Assembly (NCBI GenBank): GCA_945971355.1
Contig: CAMFPD010000058.1
Span: 1-11,036 of the forward strand
Length of the DNA stretch: 11,036 bases
Reading direction: 5' to 3'
Source: an uncultured Lachnobacterium sp.
Lineage (GTDB): Bacteria > Bacillota > Clostridia > Lachnospirales > Lachnospiraceae
Positions 1-6,515 of the stretch are shown here, piece by piece. The notes under the pieces are model-generated. The model saw nothing but the letters and a program-made list of their open reading frames with translations, made no database searches and had not been told where the DNA came from. Position numbers and translations under genes: made by a program. Every line of letters starts with the position of its first letter. Within the stretch, counting starts at the first letter, position 1.

Positions 1-1139
1 CTGCCAAGGCCAAGTGCAACCATCTTGTAAAATGAATCCTTAAGCTGCATTGAAATATTAAATATCATAAAAAAGCAGCTTATGCATATCATTATTATAC
101 ATAAAGCAAAAATTCCACCAAACTCTTCTGAAATCGCAGAAAAAATGAAATCATTTTCTACTACGGGTATCTTTTTGGGTAGTCCCTGATTTAATCCCAG
201 GCCAAACCAACCTCCAGTACCTATTGCAAATAATGACTGGCAAACCTGATATCCTTGGTTGTCAATAACACTTAGTGGATCTTTCCATGCAATAAATCTT
301 GTCTGTACATGAGAAAATAGATTATATCCAAGGATAGCAGCTATAGACATAAACGCTATTCCACCTGCAAATATATACAATTTCCTGGTGGCAACATATA
401 CCATTACAAGATATGTAAAGAAATACAATAATGCGCCACCTAAATCCTTTGATGCTACTAAAATGAGCACAAAGCAGGCAGATACTACACTTGTAATTGC
501 CAATTGTTTTAAATCTGTTGATTTATACAGCATTGAAGCGATATAAAACACAAATATTATTTTTACAAACTCTGAGGGTTGCACTGAAATACCTGCAATG
601 CTAATTGACAACTTAGCTCCGTAGCTGGTTGAACCTAAAACTGCAACTACAAGCAAAAGAAATATTCCTACTGCAGCATAAAGCCAGGTAAGTTTTCTAA
701 ACACCGAGATTTTTTCAAGAACTAGCGGAATAATCAGTGCGGCTGCAAATCCTATCGCCATGAAAATAAGCTGCTTCATAGCCTTGTTCAAAGAAAGTCT
801 GCACAGTGTTATAAGTCCGATACTAAGTAACATTACCATATTGTTTAACACTAATTCTGAGGCAGTATTGTAAAATAAACGGTACATTATAATAATTGAA
901 AGTAATACAATAAACTGCATCAAATAGAAACCAATAATTTGAATATTGTCAGTAGATATGTACAGCACAAAGAAACAACAACAGTTAATCAAAAATATAA
1001 TCATTCGCTGTAGTATATAAATGCTTTTTTGCTTTATTGTATTATCCGAGTGCCTAAATATGCTAAAACAATTATAGGTGTAAATCAGTATTAAAAAAAT
1101 GTTTAGATATTTAGTTAATTGCACTAATAAATGTCCCAT
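1..1139 (-). CDS. FtsW/RodA/SpoVE family peptidoglycan glycosyltransferase, C-terminus cut by window edge
   Basis: This is a SEDS-family polytopic membrane protein that polymerises lipid II into glycan strands during division, elongation or sporulation. My own translation gives 379 codons from the ATG at 1139 with no stop before base 1, so the C-terminus is missing. Hydrophobic segments run through most of the length. Family landmarks are visible: a QPSE motif at about residues 187-190, KDLGGALL at about 231-238, then RF..W.DP, GYQ and SLFAIGTGGWFGLGL at about 281-316, and DFIF.AI.EEFG at about 330-341. Asp293, just before GYQ, is the best candidate for the conserved extracellular catalytic Asp, but the alignment there is not certain. 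The start is clear: AGAGGG lies upstream, and the ATG overlaps the TAA of the U32 gene by one base (TAATG), suggesting translational coupling. Which of FtsW, RodA or SpoVE it is cannot be decided here; in related genomes a penicillin-binding protein gene often follows. Confidence 0.93.
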   Translation of the reverse strand, partial: MGHLLVQLTKYLNIFLILIYTYNCFSIFRHSDNTIKQKSIYILQRMIIFLINCCCFFVLYISTDNIQIIGFYLMQFIVLLSIIIMYRLFYNTASELVLNNMVMLLSIGLITLCRLSLNKAMKQLIFMAIGFAAALIIPLVLEKISVFRKLTWLYAAVGIFLLLVVAVLGSTSYGAKLSISIAGISVQPSEFVKIIFVFYIASMLYKSTDLKQLAITSVVSACFVLILVASKDLGGALLYFFTYLVMVYVATRKLYIFAGGIAFMSIAAILGYNLFSHVQTRFIAWKDPLSVIDNQGYQVCQSLFAIGTGGWFGLGLNQGLPKKIPVVENDFIFSAISEEFGGIFALCIIMICISCFFMIFNISMQLKDSFYKMVALGLG

Positions 1140-3301
1140 TATTCGATCCCTCTTTTATAGTGTCCGTTAGTATATTCACCGTTTCTTTTTAGAGAAGGAT
1201 TTTCAAAATATGACAAAATTTCTTTTGTTTGTTTAGAATCCTCCACAGTAAACATTAGACGAAAATTATATACATTATTACTCTGTATTTTATTTATGTC
1301 ATTAAGTAACAGTGTCGGTACTGTATTATAAATCACGTTATAACATTCGTTACAATGGTTTTTTACAGGAAATAGCTTATTATATCTGTCTTTAAGATAA
1401 GTTACCTGCTTACACTTATCGCATTTTAATGAATTCTTATGTACACATTGTGCTGAAGTCATAAGAGGATAATAACCATAAATTATCATCTCTGTATTTT
1501 TGTTATCACGTCTGGCTATTTCTTTACTGTTAAGTTCCAAAGGCATTGTATTTAAGAAAATGCCTAACTTATCAAATGATTCAACAGCATAATTGTTATA
1601 TGTATATAGATTATGATCTAATACTATTTTCTTGTTTGAAAAATAGTTTAAACACAAGCTAAGCTCTTCATAATTTTTTACTAAAAAGCCTGCTAGGTTA
1701 GCGTTACTTAGTGCTTCTATATTTGACAATATGAACCGGTATGTGGTATCTCTACAAATCGCAGGCAGTATAATATACATTTCCTTGTTTTTTGAAAGAC
1801 ACAAATTAATATCTACTGAAAGCTCTTTTTCAAATGAAGCAAGACTATATCTATTCCAATCAATATATACTCTTGAAACAATTGAACTGTTGCATACTTC
1901 ATCTAATTGCTCTTTTGTCTCAATAGATGCACTATAAATAGCATTGCACTTATCAATAATGTTTTGAGCTGCTTCAGAATTTTTAATTGTCAGCTTGCTG
2001 CATTTTTCTGAAGAACGAAAATATTCTTTGAGTATTTGATTTTTAATACCATTTAGCGCATTTCTTCGAAGCTCGTTGAGTGCTCCATTTGGAATGAAAA
2101 TATTATCATCCATTGATATATCCAGCTCTTCAAAGAAAAATGAGGTGTCTCCGGTCTTTGAAAGTCTTTTAATTACATCTTCCTTAATCAAAGGTTTTTT
2201 CTGGGCTATATCAATAACATCACCAGTTTCTGTATAGACGTAATTCTGGCATTGTACTGTGAAAAATGAATTTTTTCCTGCATTTAGTTCACAAAAACCT
2301 GTTATAGGAAGCTTTGTTTCTTTGTCTACATATTTTGATGATATTTCTGAGGCAAAGGACTCATCCCCTACTGCAAAATTAGGTTTTTCATAGGTTATCA
2401 TGTCACTGGAATTATGTTTATGGTAATAGCTGTCTGTAAAACCACAGCGGTTTCCGAGAGCTTTTATACTTTCGAAATCATAATTAGTGACAGATTCCAT
2501 ACTATCTACGTATTTTCTATAGAATGATACTACCCCAGCTGCATATTCTGGCTTTTTCATTCTACCTTCAATTTTAAGTGAATACACACCAGAGTCTTTA
2601 AGCTCTTTGAGATTATTTATACCACACATATCCTTCATACTAAGAATATATGAGTCCTTTAATAAAACTTTGCCCTTTGAATCCAATGTTGTATAAGGAA
2701 GTCTGCAAGGCTGTGCACATCGTCCTCTGTTTCCGCTTCTTCCACCAAGTAAGCTGCTAAATAGACATTGACCCGAATAGCAATAGCATAATGCCCCATG
2801 AACAAAGGCTTCGAGTTCCATTCCGGTTTCTTCATGTATTCTTTTCATTTCAGGAAGGCTTGTCTCTCTGGCCATAACAACTCTTGTTACACCATACTTC
2901 TGAAGAAATTTAACTCCTTCTATTCCTGTGACTGTCATCTGTGTACTTGTGTGAATTGGTAAATCAGGAAAAGCTTTATGAATGTAATTTAAGGCGCCAA
3001 AATCCTGGACTAATACTGCATCTAATCCTCTCTCATAAAAAGGAAGAAGATAATCATATAGTTTGTTATTGATTTCATCATTCTTAAGTAATGTATTAAC
3101 TGTCAAATAGACCTTTTTATTTCTTAAATGAGCATAATCAAGTGCTTCTAATAATTCTTCCTGACTAAAATTGTCCGCATAGGCTCTTGCTCCAAATTTA
3201 GCTCCACCCACATATATTGCATCTGCACCAGCTTCTATAACGGCTTTAAATGTTTGAAATGATCCAGCAGGTGCAAGTATCTCAAAATCTTTATTTATCA
3301 T
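1139..3301 (-). CDS. U32 family peptidase-like protein with DUF3656, RlhA-type (probable RNA hydroxylation factor)
   Basis: The 720-residue protein has the U32 (collagenase-like) N-terminal domain from about residue 5 (EILAPAGS) to 260. The family signature, EAFVHGALCYCYSG, starts at residue 164, with cysteines at 172, 174, 179, 195 and 199. A middle region (about 310-420) resembles DUF3656. A divergent second half carries another cysteine set at 619, 627, 630, 650 and 653. In E. coli this long U32 plus DUF3656 layout is that of RlhA, needed for 5-hydroxycytidine at 23S rRNA C2501, while the shorter relative TrhP acts on tRNA U34. The old 'protease' label is therefore probably misleading; the RNA role here is inferred by family. 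The start has AGGAG upstream. The stop overlaps the FtsW/RodA start by one base. The gene lies 99 bases downstream of zapA, beyond an intrinsic terminator, so it may use readthrough or a weak promoter of its own. Confidence 0.93.
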   Translation of the reverse strand: MINKDFEILAPAGSFQTFKAVIEAGADAIYVGGAKFGARAYADNFSQEELLEALDYAHLRNKKVYLTVNTLLKNDEINNKLYDYLLPFYERGLDAVLVQDFGALNYIHKAFPDLPIHTSTQMTVTGIEGVKFLQKYGVTRVVMARETSLPEMKRIHEETGMELEAFVHGALCYCYSGQCLFSSLLGGRSGNRGRCAQPCRLPYTTLDSKGKVLLKDSYILSMKDMCGINNLKELKDSGVYSLKIEGRMKKPEYAAGVVSFYRKYVDSMESVTNYDFESIKALGNRCGFTDSYYHKHNSSDMITYEKPNFAVGDESFASEISSKYVDKETKLPITGFCELNAGKNSFFTVQCQNYVYTETGDVIDIAQKKPLIKEDVIKRLSKTGDTSFFFEELDISMDDNIFIPNGALNELRRNALNGIKNQILKEYFRSSEKCSKLTIKNSEAAQNIIDKCNAIYSASIETKEQLDEVCNSSIVSRVYIDWNRYSLASFEKELSVDINLCLSKNKEMYIILPAICRDTTYRFILSNIEALSNANLAGFLVKNYEELSLCLNYFSNKKIVLDHNLYTYNNYAVESFDKLGIFLNTMPLELNSKEIARRDNKNTEMIIYGYYPLMTSAQCVHKNSLKCDKCKQVTYLKDRYNKLFPVKNHCNECYNVIYNTVPTLLLNDINKIQSNNVYNFRLMFTVEDSKQTKEILSYFENPSLKRNGEYTNGHYKRGIE

Positions 3302-3352
3302 ATCACAATCTCCTCGTATAATATCTTATATTATGATTAAGATTTGCTTGAG

Positions 3353-3387
3353 AAAAAAGAGACAGAAAGCATACCTCCGTCTCTTTT
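3353..3387 (-). terminator. Rho-independent terminator after zapA
   Basis: Read on the minus strand, AAAAGAGAC (3387-3379) pairs perfectly with GTCTCTTTT (3363-3355) around a 15-base loop that could extend the stem with G-C and wobble pairs. The descending arm continues into a T tract at about 3358-3353. It begins 13 bases after the zapA stop and ends about 50 bases before the U32 start. It should stop or reduce zapA transcription before the U32/FtsW genes. Confidence 0.8.
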
Positions 3388-3400
3388 GAATTATGTAAAT

Positions 3401-3829
3401 TTATTTCTTATTTGTTTTGCCATCCAGCAAATTTTCTTCAAGTGTTGCTTCCAAACGGGCTTTATTTAAAAGCAATTCTCTGTTTTCAGCTTCAAGCTCT
3501 TTCATTGTTGCCTCTGCAGTTTCAGTCTTAATCTGATTCGAGATCAAATCATGCTTAAGGTCATAAATTTCTTTATCCTTAAGTTCAAGGTCTCTCTCAA
3601 GCTTTTCAACCTGAGCTTTAGCCTTAAAGTAATCATCAGCTATGTTCAACTGAATTAATGTACTTTTCATGTTGAGAGGAAGATGCCTATAATCTTCTAA
3701 TGTATCATATTCAGTTATCTTTCCATTTATATACCCAGCAACCTTCTGGAGATACTCTTCTCCTTCGTATCCGCTTAATGTATATACTTTACCATCTATT
3801 ACAACTTCCGCACTTGTTTTGGCAGACAT
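3401..3829 (-). CDS. zapA: Cell division protein ZapA with long C-terminal coiled coil
   Basis: ZapA binds FtsZ protofilaments in the cytoplasm and promotes Z-ring bundling. The protein has 142 residues. The N-terminal ZapA domain (about residues 5-60) begins with the characteristic strand pair AEVVIDGKVYTLSG, followed by EEYLQKVAGYIN. From about residue 63 to 137 the sequence is a charged heptad-rich helix (KAQVEKLERDLELKDKEI, then a Glu/Leu-rich stretch), so a long coiled coil is expected. Many Firmicute ZapA proteins are only about 85-100 residues, so this one has an extended coil. The start is well supported: GGAGG lies 7 bases before the ATG. A promoter candidate lies in the 72-base gap after ruvB, and a terminator follows the stop, so zapA can be transcribed alone. 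The neighbouring U32 and FtsW/RodA genes are a common companion set in Clostridia. Confidence 0.92.
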   Translation of the reverse strand: MSAKTSAEVVIDGKVYTLSGYEGEEYLQKVAGYINGKITEYDTLEDYRHLPLNMKSTLIQLNIADDYFKAKAQVEKLERDLELKDKEIYDLKHDLISNQIKTETAEATMKELEAENRELLLNKARLEATLEENLLDGKTNKK

Positions 3830-3852
3830 ATCGTATCCTCCACGTTGTTTTC

Positions 3853-3866
3853 TACAATATATTGTA
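3853..3866. repeat. 14-bp perfect palindrome in the zapA leader/promoter
   Basis: TACAATATATTGTA reads the same on both strands. It lies just downstream of the candidate -10 box of the zapA promoter, covering the likely transcription start. The position would suit an operator, but such AT-only palindromes arise easily by chance in this AT-rich spacer. Confidence 0.4.
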
Positions 3867-3867
3867 T

Positions 3868-3897
3868 ATTATACACTTGTTCTTACACAAAAGGCAA
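3868..3897 (-). promoter_or_regulatory. Candidate sigma-A promoter for zapA
   Basis: On the minus strand, TTGCCT (3897-3892) is followed after 18 bases by a consensus TATAAT (3873-3868). The predicted start is at about 3861, giving a leader of about 32 bases before the zapA ATG with its GGAGG site. The -35 box matches consensus at 4 of 6 positions and lies directly after the ruvB stop codon. Confidence 0.55.
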
Positions 3898-3901
3898 TAA
3901 G

Positions 3902-4897
3902 TTATTTCCTTTTAATACCAAAATGGTCAAAAGCAAAATCTGTTGCGACCCTTCCCTTTGGAGTTCTGTTTATAAAGCCATTTTTCACAAGATATGGTTC
4001 ATATACATCCTCGATTGTCCCTGAATCCTCACCAATTGAGGCCGCAAGTGTATCAAGTCCAACTGGTCCCCCATTAAATTTCTCAATAATGGTAAGTAAT
4101 ATCTGTCTGTCGTTTTGATCCAGTCCGAATTTATCTACTTCCATTAAATCAAGGGCAAGTGAAGCAACCTCGTATGTGATGACACCATCATACTTCACTT
4201 CTGCAAAATCACGTACTCTTTTTAAGAGACGGTTTGCAAGACGAGGTGTACCTCGTGAACGGCGAGCCATTTCAAATGCACCCTTGTCATCTATTGAAAC
4301 ATTAAGAATTTTTGCAGAATTAATGATAATTGTCTTTAATTCATCTACTGTATAAAAATCCATATGGTTTACTACACCAAATCGATCTCTTAGAGGAGCT
4401 GACAGCATACCAGCTCTTGTTGTTGCACCTACAAGAGTGAACTTTGGTAAATTAAGTCTAATTGATCTGGCAGATTCACCTTTTCCTATCATTACATCGA
4501 TGGCATAATCCTCCATTGCTGGATAAAGAACCTCCTCTACCTGCCTATTTAGACGATGAATTTCATCTACAAAAAGAATATCACCTTCCTGTAATCCATT
4601 TAGTATTGCAGCCATCTCCCCCGGCTTTGCAATAGCAGGTCCTGATGTTATTTTCACATGAGTCCCCATCTCGTTTGCAATAATTCCTGCCAGCGTAGTT
4701 TTTCCAAGTCCAGGAGGTCCGTAGAAAAGAACATGATCTAAAGCCTCACCTCTTGCCTTGGCTGCCTCAATAAATATTTTTAGATTATCTTTTATTTTTA
4801 CCTGGCCAATGTAATCGTCAAGTTTTTGCGGACGCAGGTTTGTTTCAATTTTAATATCCTCTTCCTGTAGTTGTGTAGAAATTGTTCTGTTTTGCAT
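3902..4897 (-). CDS. ruvB: Holliday junction branch migration ATPase RuvB
   Basis: RuvB is the hexameric AAA+ motor that, with RuvA, drives branch migration of Holliday junctions in recombinational repair. The 331 residues match the usual length. Visible landmarks are the RPQ.LDDYIGQ entry at about 22-32, Walker A GPPGLGKTT at 60-68, Walker B DEIH at 111-114, sensor 1 GATTR at 157-161, the arginine-finger region LRDRFG at 169-174, and the sensor 2 motif RGTPRLANRLL at 215-225. The C-terminal winged helix spans about 260-325 and includes VGLDTLAASIGED and the typical YEPYL...GFI..TP.GR. The start has AAGGA upstream. It lies 91 bases after ruvA, across a spacer with an inverted repeat, in the usual ruvA-ruvB order. 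No ruvC is present in the window, as expected for Firmicutes, which use RecU as resolvase. Confidence 0.98.
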   Translation of the reverse strand: MQNRTISTQLQEEDIKIETNLRPQKLDDYIGQVKIKDNLKIFIEAAKARGEALDHVLFYGPPGLGKTTLAGIIANEMGTHVKITSGPAIAKPGEMAAILNGLQEGDILFVDEIHRLNRQVEEVLYPAMEDYAIDVMIGKGESARSIRLNLPKFTLVGATTRAGMLSAPLRDRFGVVNHMDFYTVDELKTIIINSAKILNVSIDDKGAFEMARRSRGTPRLANRLLKRVRDFAEVKYDGVITYEVASLALDLMEVDKFGLDQNDRQILLTIIEKFNGGPVGLDTLAASIGEDSGTIEDVYEPYLVKNGFINRTPKGRVATDFAFDHFGIKRK

Positions 4898-4948
4898 TAT
4901 TATCCTTCTTGTTAATTAATAATATGTTTTAACATTTTTCATATTAAA

Positions 4949-4985
4949 TATCATTTATATAAAGTATATTTTTATATAAATGATA
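4949..4985. repeat. 15-bp perfect inverted repeat between ruvA and ruvB
   Basis: TATCATTTATATAAA (4949-4963) and its exact reverse complement (4971-4985) flank a 7-base loop, starting 3 bases beyond the ruvA stop codon. In RNA this would form an almost pure A-U hairpin. No T tract follows it on the minus strand, so it does not look like an ordinary intrinsic terminator. An mRNA-processing or stabilising hairpin, or an operator, is possible. Confidence 0.6.
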
Positions 4986-4988
4986 ATA

Positions 4989-5603
4989 CTAAAAAATGGA
5001 CATATGCTTCAATGCGGCCTTTAACACATCTTCCACATCCATCTCCTCGGTAATTTCAACCTTTGATACCGCCTTAAGGCTTTCTGAGGATGAATATCCC
5101 AAAGCATTTAATGCCATGACAGCATCATTCTTTACCTGACTATTTGATGCTATATTAATCTTCTCATTTTCATGTTCAAGTTTTTTCTCAAAGGCATCTT
5201 CAAGAGATAGTTTGTCCTTTAAATCTATAATAACCCTTTGAGCTGTTTTTGAACCAACTCCAGGAGCTTTTGCAATTGCTTTTGAATCTCCTGACAAAAC
5301 AGCAAAACGTAAATCATCAGCACTAAGTGTAGATAGAATTGCAAGGCCTCCCTTTGGACCGATACCACTGACTGTTATTAACAGTTTAAATATTTCAAGC
5401 TCATCTTTGGTGAGAAAACCATACAAAATCATTGCATCCTCTCGCATATATAAATATGTGTGAACTTTTATTGTTTCGCCAATTGCAGGCAGGTAATCTA
5501 ATGCCTGACTTGAAATATAAATCATATAGCCAATTCCATTGACATCAATAACAATGTGGTCAGTATTAATCTCTGCTAATTCACCTTTTATATAAGAATA
5601 CAT
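4989..5603 (-). CDS. ruvA: Holliday junction branch migration protein RuvA
   Basis: RuvA is the tetrameric DNA-junction-binding subunit that loads RuvB. The 204 residues are the normal length. The N-terminal OB-fold domain (about 1-62) starts with the family-typical MYSYIKGEL and contains VNGIGYMIYI at 21-30. Two helix-hairpin-helix motifs follow: VSGIGPKGGLAIL at about 78-90 and APGVGSKTAQRVI at about 113-125. After an acidic linker, the RuvB-contacting domain III covers about 156-203, with AVMALNALGYSSSES. The start has a full AGGAGG site. The gene begins 12 bases after the Gx-family membrane protein gene, so it is likely expressed from the upstream operon. No Gram-positive LexA box was seen just upstream, so SOS control is not supported here. 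Confidence 0.98.
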   Translation of the reverse strand: MYSYIKGELAEINTDHIVIDVNGIGYMIYISSQALDYLPAIGETIKVHTYLYMREDAMILYGFLTKDELEIFKLLITVSGIGPKGGLAILSTLSADDLRFAVLSGDSKAIAKAPGVGSKTAQRVIIDLKDKLSLEDAFEKKLEHENEKINIASNSQVKNDAVMALNALGYSSSESLKAVSKVEITEEMDVEDVLKAALKHMSIF

Positions 5604-5615
5604 TTCTCCTCCTGT

Positions 5616-6110
5616 TTACAGCTTAAATCGATTGCCAATTCTTAAAACAATCTCACCTGATAAAATCCCTATTATGAAACCAGTAATTATTCCTGATATT
5701 ATTAGTGCTGGGATATAATATAAAATATTGTAATTCTCAACAATAAGTGCAGCAATAATCAACTGACCTATATTGTGACTAATGCCACCGGAGACACTTA
5801 CTGATAAAATCTTGAATTTGTTCGTTTTCTTTAATAGTAGCATAACAATGTAGCTTAGCATCCCACCAGCCAGGGAATATATAATACTGAATGCATTTCC
5901 AAACAAAAAGCCAGCTAAAATAATCCTTAAAACTGATACTAACAGGGCATCCTTTTCACCAACAGAATACATCATAAGGATAACTACAATATTCGTCAAT
6001 CCAAGCTTGACACCTGGAATCCCAAAGGATATTGGAATCAAAGCTTCAACATAACTACATACAAGTGCCAGTGCCAAAAATACACCCCAGTAAGCTATTT
6101 TATTTTTCAT
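5616..6110 (-). CDS. Gx transporter family membrane protein (annotated elsewhere as heptaprenyl diphosphate synthase component I)
   Basis: This 164-residue integral membrane protein has about five hydrophobic segments (roughly 6-26, 38-56, 57-92, 104-125, 130-154). It carries the family motifs PGVKLGLTNI (32-41), AGGMLS (81-86) and SGGISHNIGQ (107-116). The family (Pfam Hpre_diP_synt_I) is often labelled heptaprenyl diphosphate synthase component I, but it is a polytopic membrane protein resembling ECF-type substrate-binding components, so an enzymatic role is doubtful. It directly follows the NusG_II gene, a pairing seen in many Firmicutes. From memory, homologues of the pair are called EetA/EetB in flavin-based extracellular electron transport loci of Listeria and lactobacilli. 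Neither ApbE, an FMN-binding lipoprotein nor Ndh2 is in this window. The start has AGAGG upstream. The substrate is unknown. Confidence 0.85.
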   Translation of the reverse strand: MKNKIAYWGVFLALALVCSYVEALIPISFGIPGVKLGLTNIVVILMMYSVGEKDALLVSVLRIILAGFLFGNAFSIIYSLAGGMLSYIVMLLLKKTNKFKILSVSVSGGISHNIGQLIIAALIVENYNILYYIPALIISGIITGFIIGILSGEIVLRIGNRFKL

Positions 6111-6131
6111 TTTATATCCTCTTATACATCA

Positions 6132-6515
6132 CTATTGAGATATGACATCTATGTCTGATTTGGTATTGCTGGTTACTGTTGCAATAACTTTATTTGGAAG
6201 GCAGACAATAGACTCATTATCCTTTGATATAGCCTTTTGTTTTATACATAATTTATCTGGGCAGGTTGCCTCTACCATATCTGCAGTATGATTTTTAATG
6301 ATTAGCACATTTGTTACAGTTCCATTATGGTTTACAATATCCACTTCTGTATCTGTATCCAGAGAATAGCTTCCATAAAGCTTTCCATCAACAGATATAT
6401 CAACTCTATCTCCTTGTTTTAAGAAAACAATTTTTAATATAATGCTGAATACTACTGCAAAAATTATAATTACAGCAAGAAAAATAATATCATTTTTCCC
6501 TATTCTTTTAGTCAT
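6132..6515 (-). CDS. NusG domain II-containing membrane-anchored protein
   Basis: The 127-residue protein has a short basic N-terminus (MTKRIGKND), one hydrophobic helix at about 9-31, and then an extracytoplasmic beta-rich NusG_II domain at about 35-120. The domain contains VDGKLYGSYSLDTD at 42-55 and the conserved cysteine pattern CPDKLC (85-90) with a further VCLP (Cys105). The name comes from similarity to the insert domain of some NusG proteins; it does not imply a transcription role. The cysteines could bind a cofactor or metal or form a disulfide outside the membrane, but this is inference. It overlaps the end of miaB by 8 bases and precedes the Gx-family gene by 21 bases. The two are probably co-translated and act together in the membrane. 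The function is not established. Confidence 0.85.
   Translation of the reverse strand: MTKRIGKNDIIFLAVIIIFAVVFSIILKIVFLKQGDRVDISVDGKLYGSYSLDTDTEVDIVNHNGTVTNVLIIKNHTADMVEATCPDKLCIKQKAISKDNESIVCLPNKVIATVTSNTKSDIDVISQ

Noticed and set aside
3700..4118. Plus-strand open frames over zapA and the end of ruvB
   Set aside because: They are antisense to confirmed genes, have no convincing ribosome site and no recognisable protein family.
4898..4948. SOS (LexA) box upstream of ruvB
   Set aside because: ATGTTTTAACAT is a weak inverted repeat but lacks the GAAC...GTTC arms of Gram-positive LexA sites.
4949..4985. Ordinary intrinsic terminator after ruvA
   Set aside because: The stem is almost entirely A-T and no T tract follows on the minus strand, so it is recorded only as an inverted repeat.
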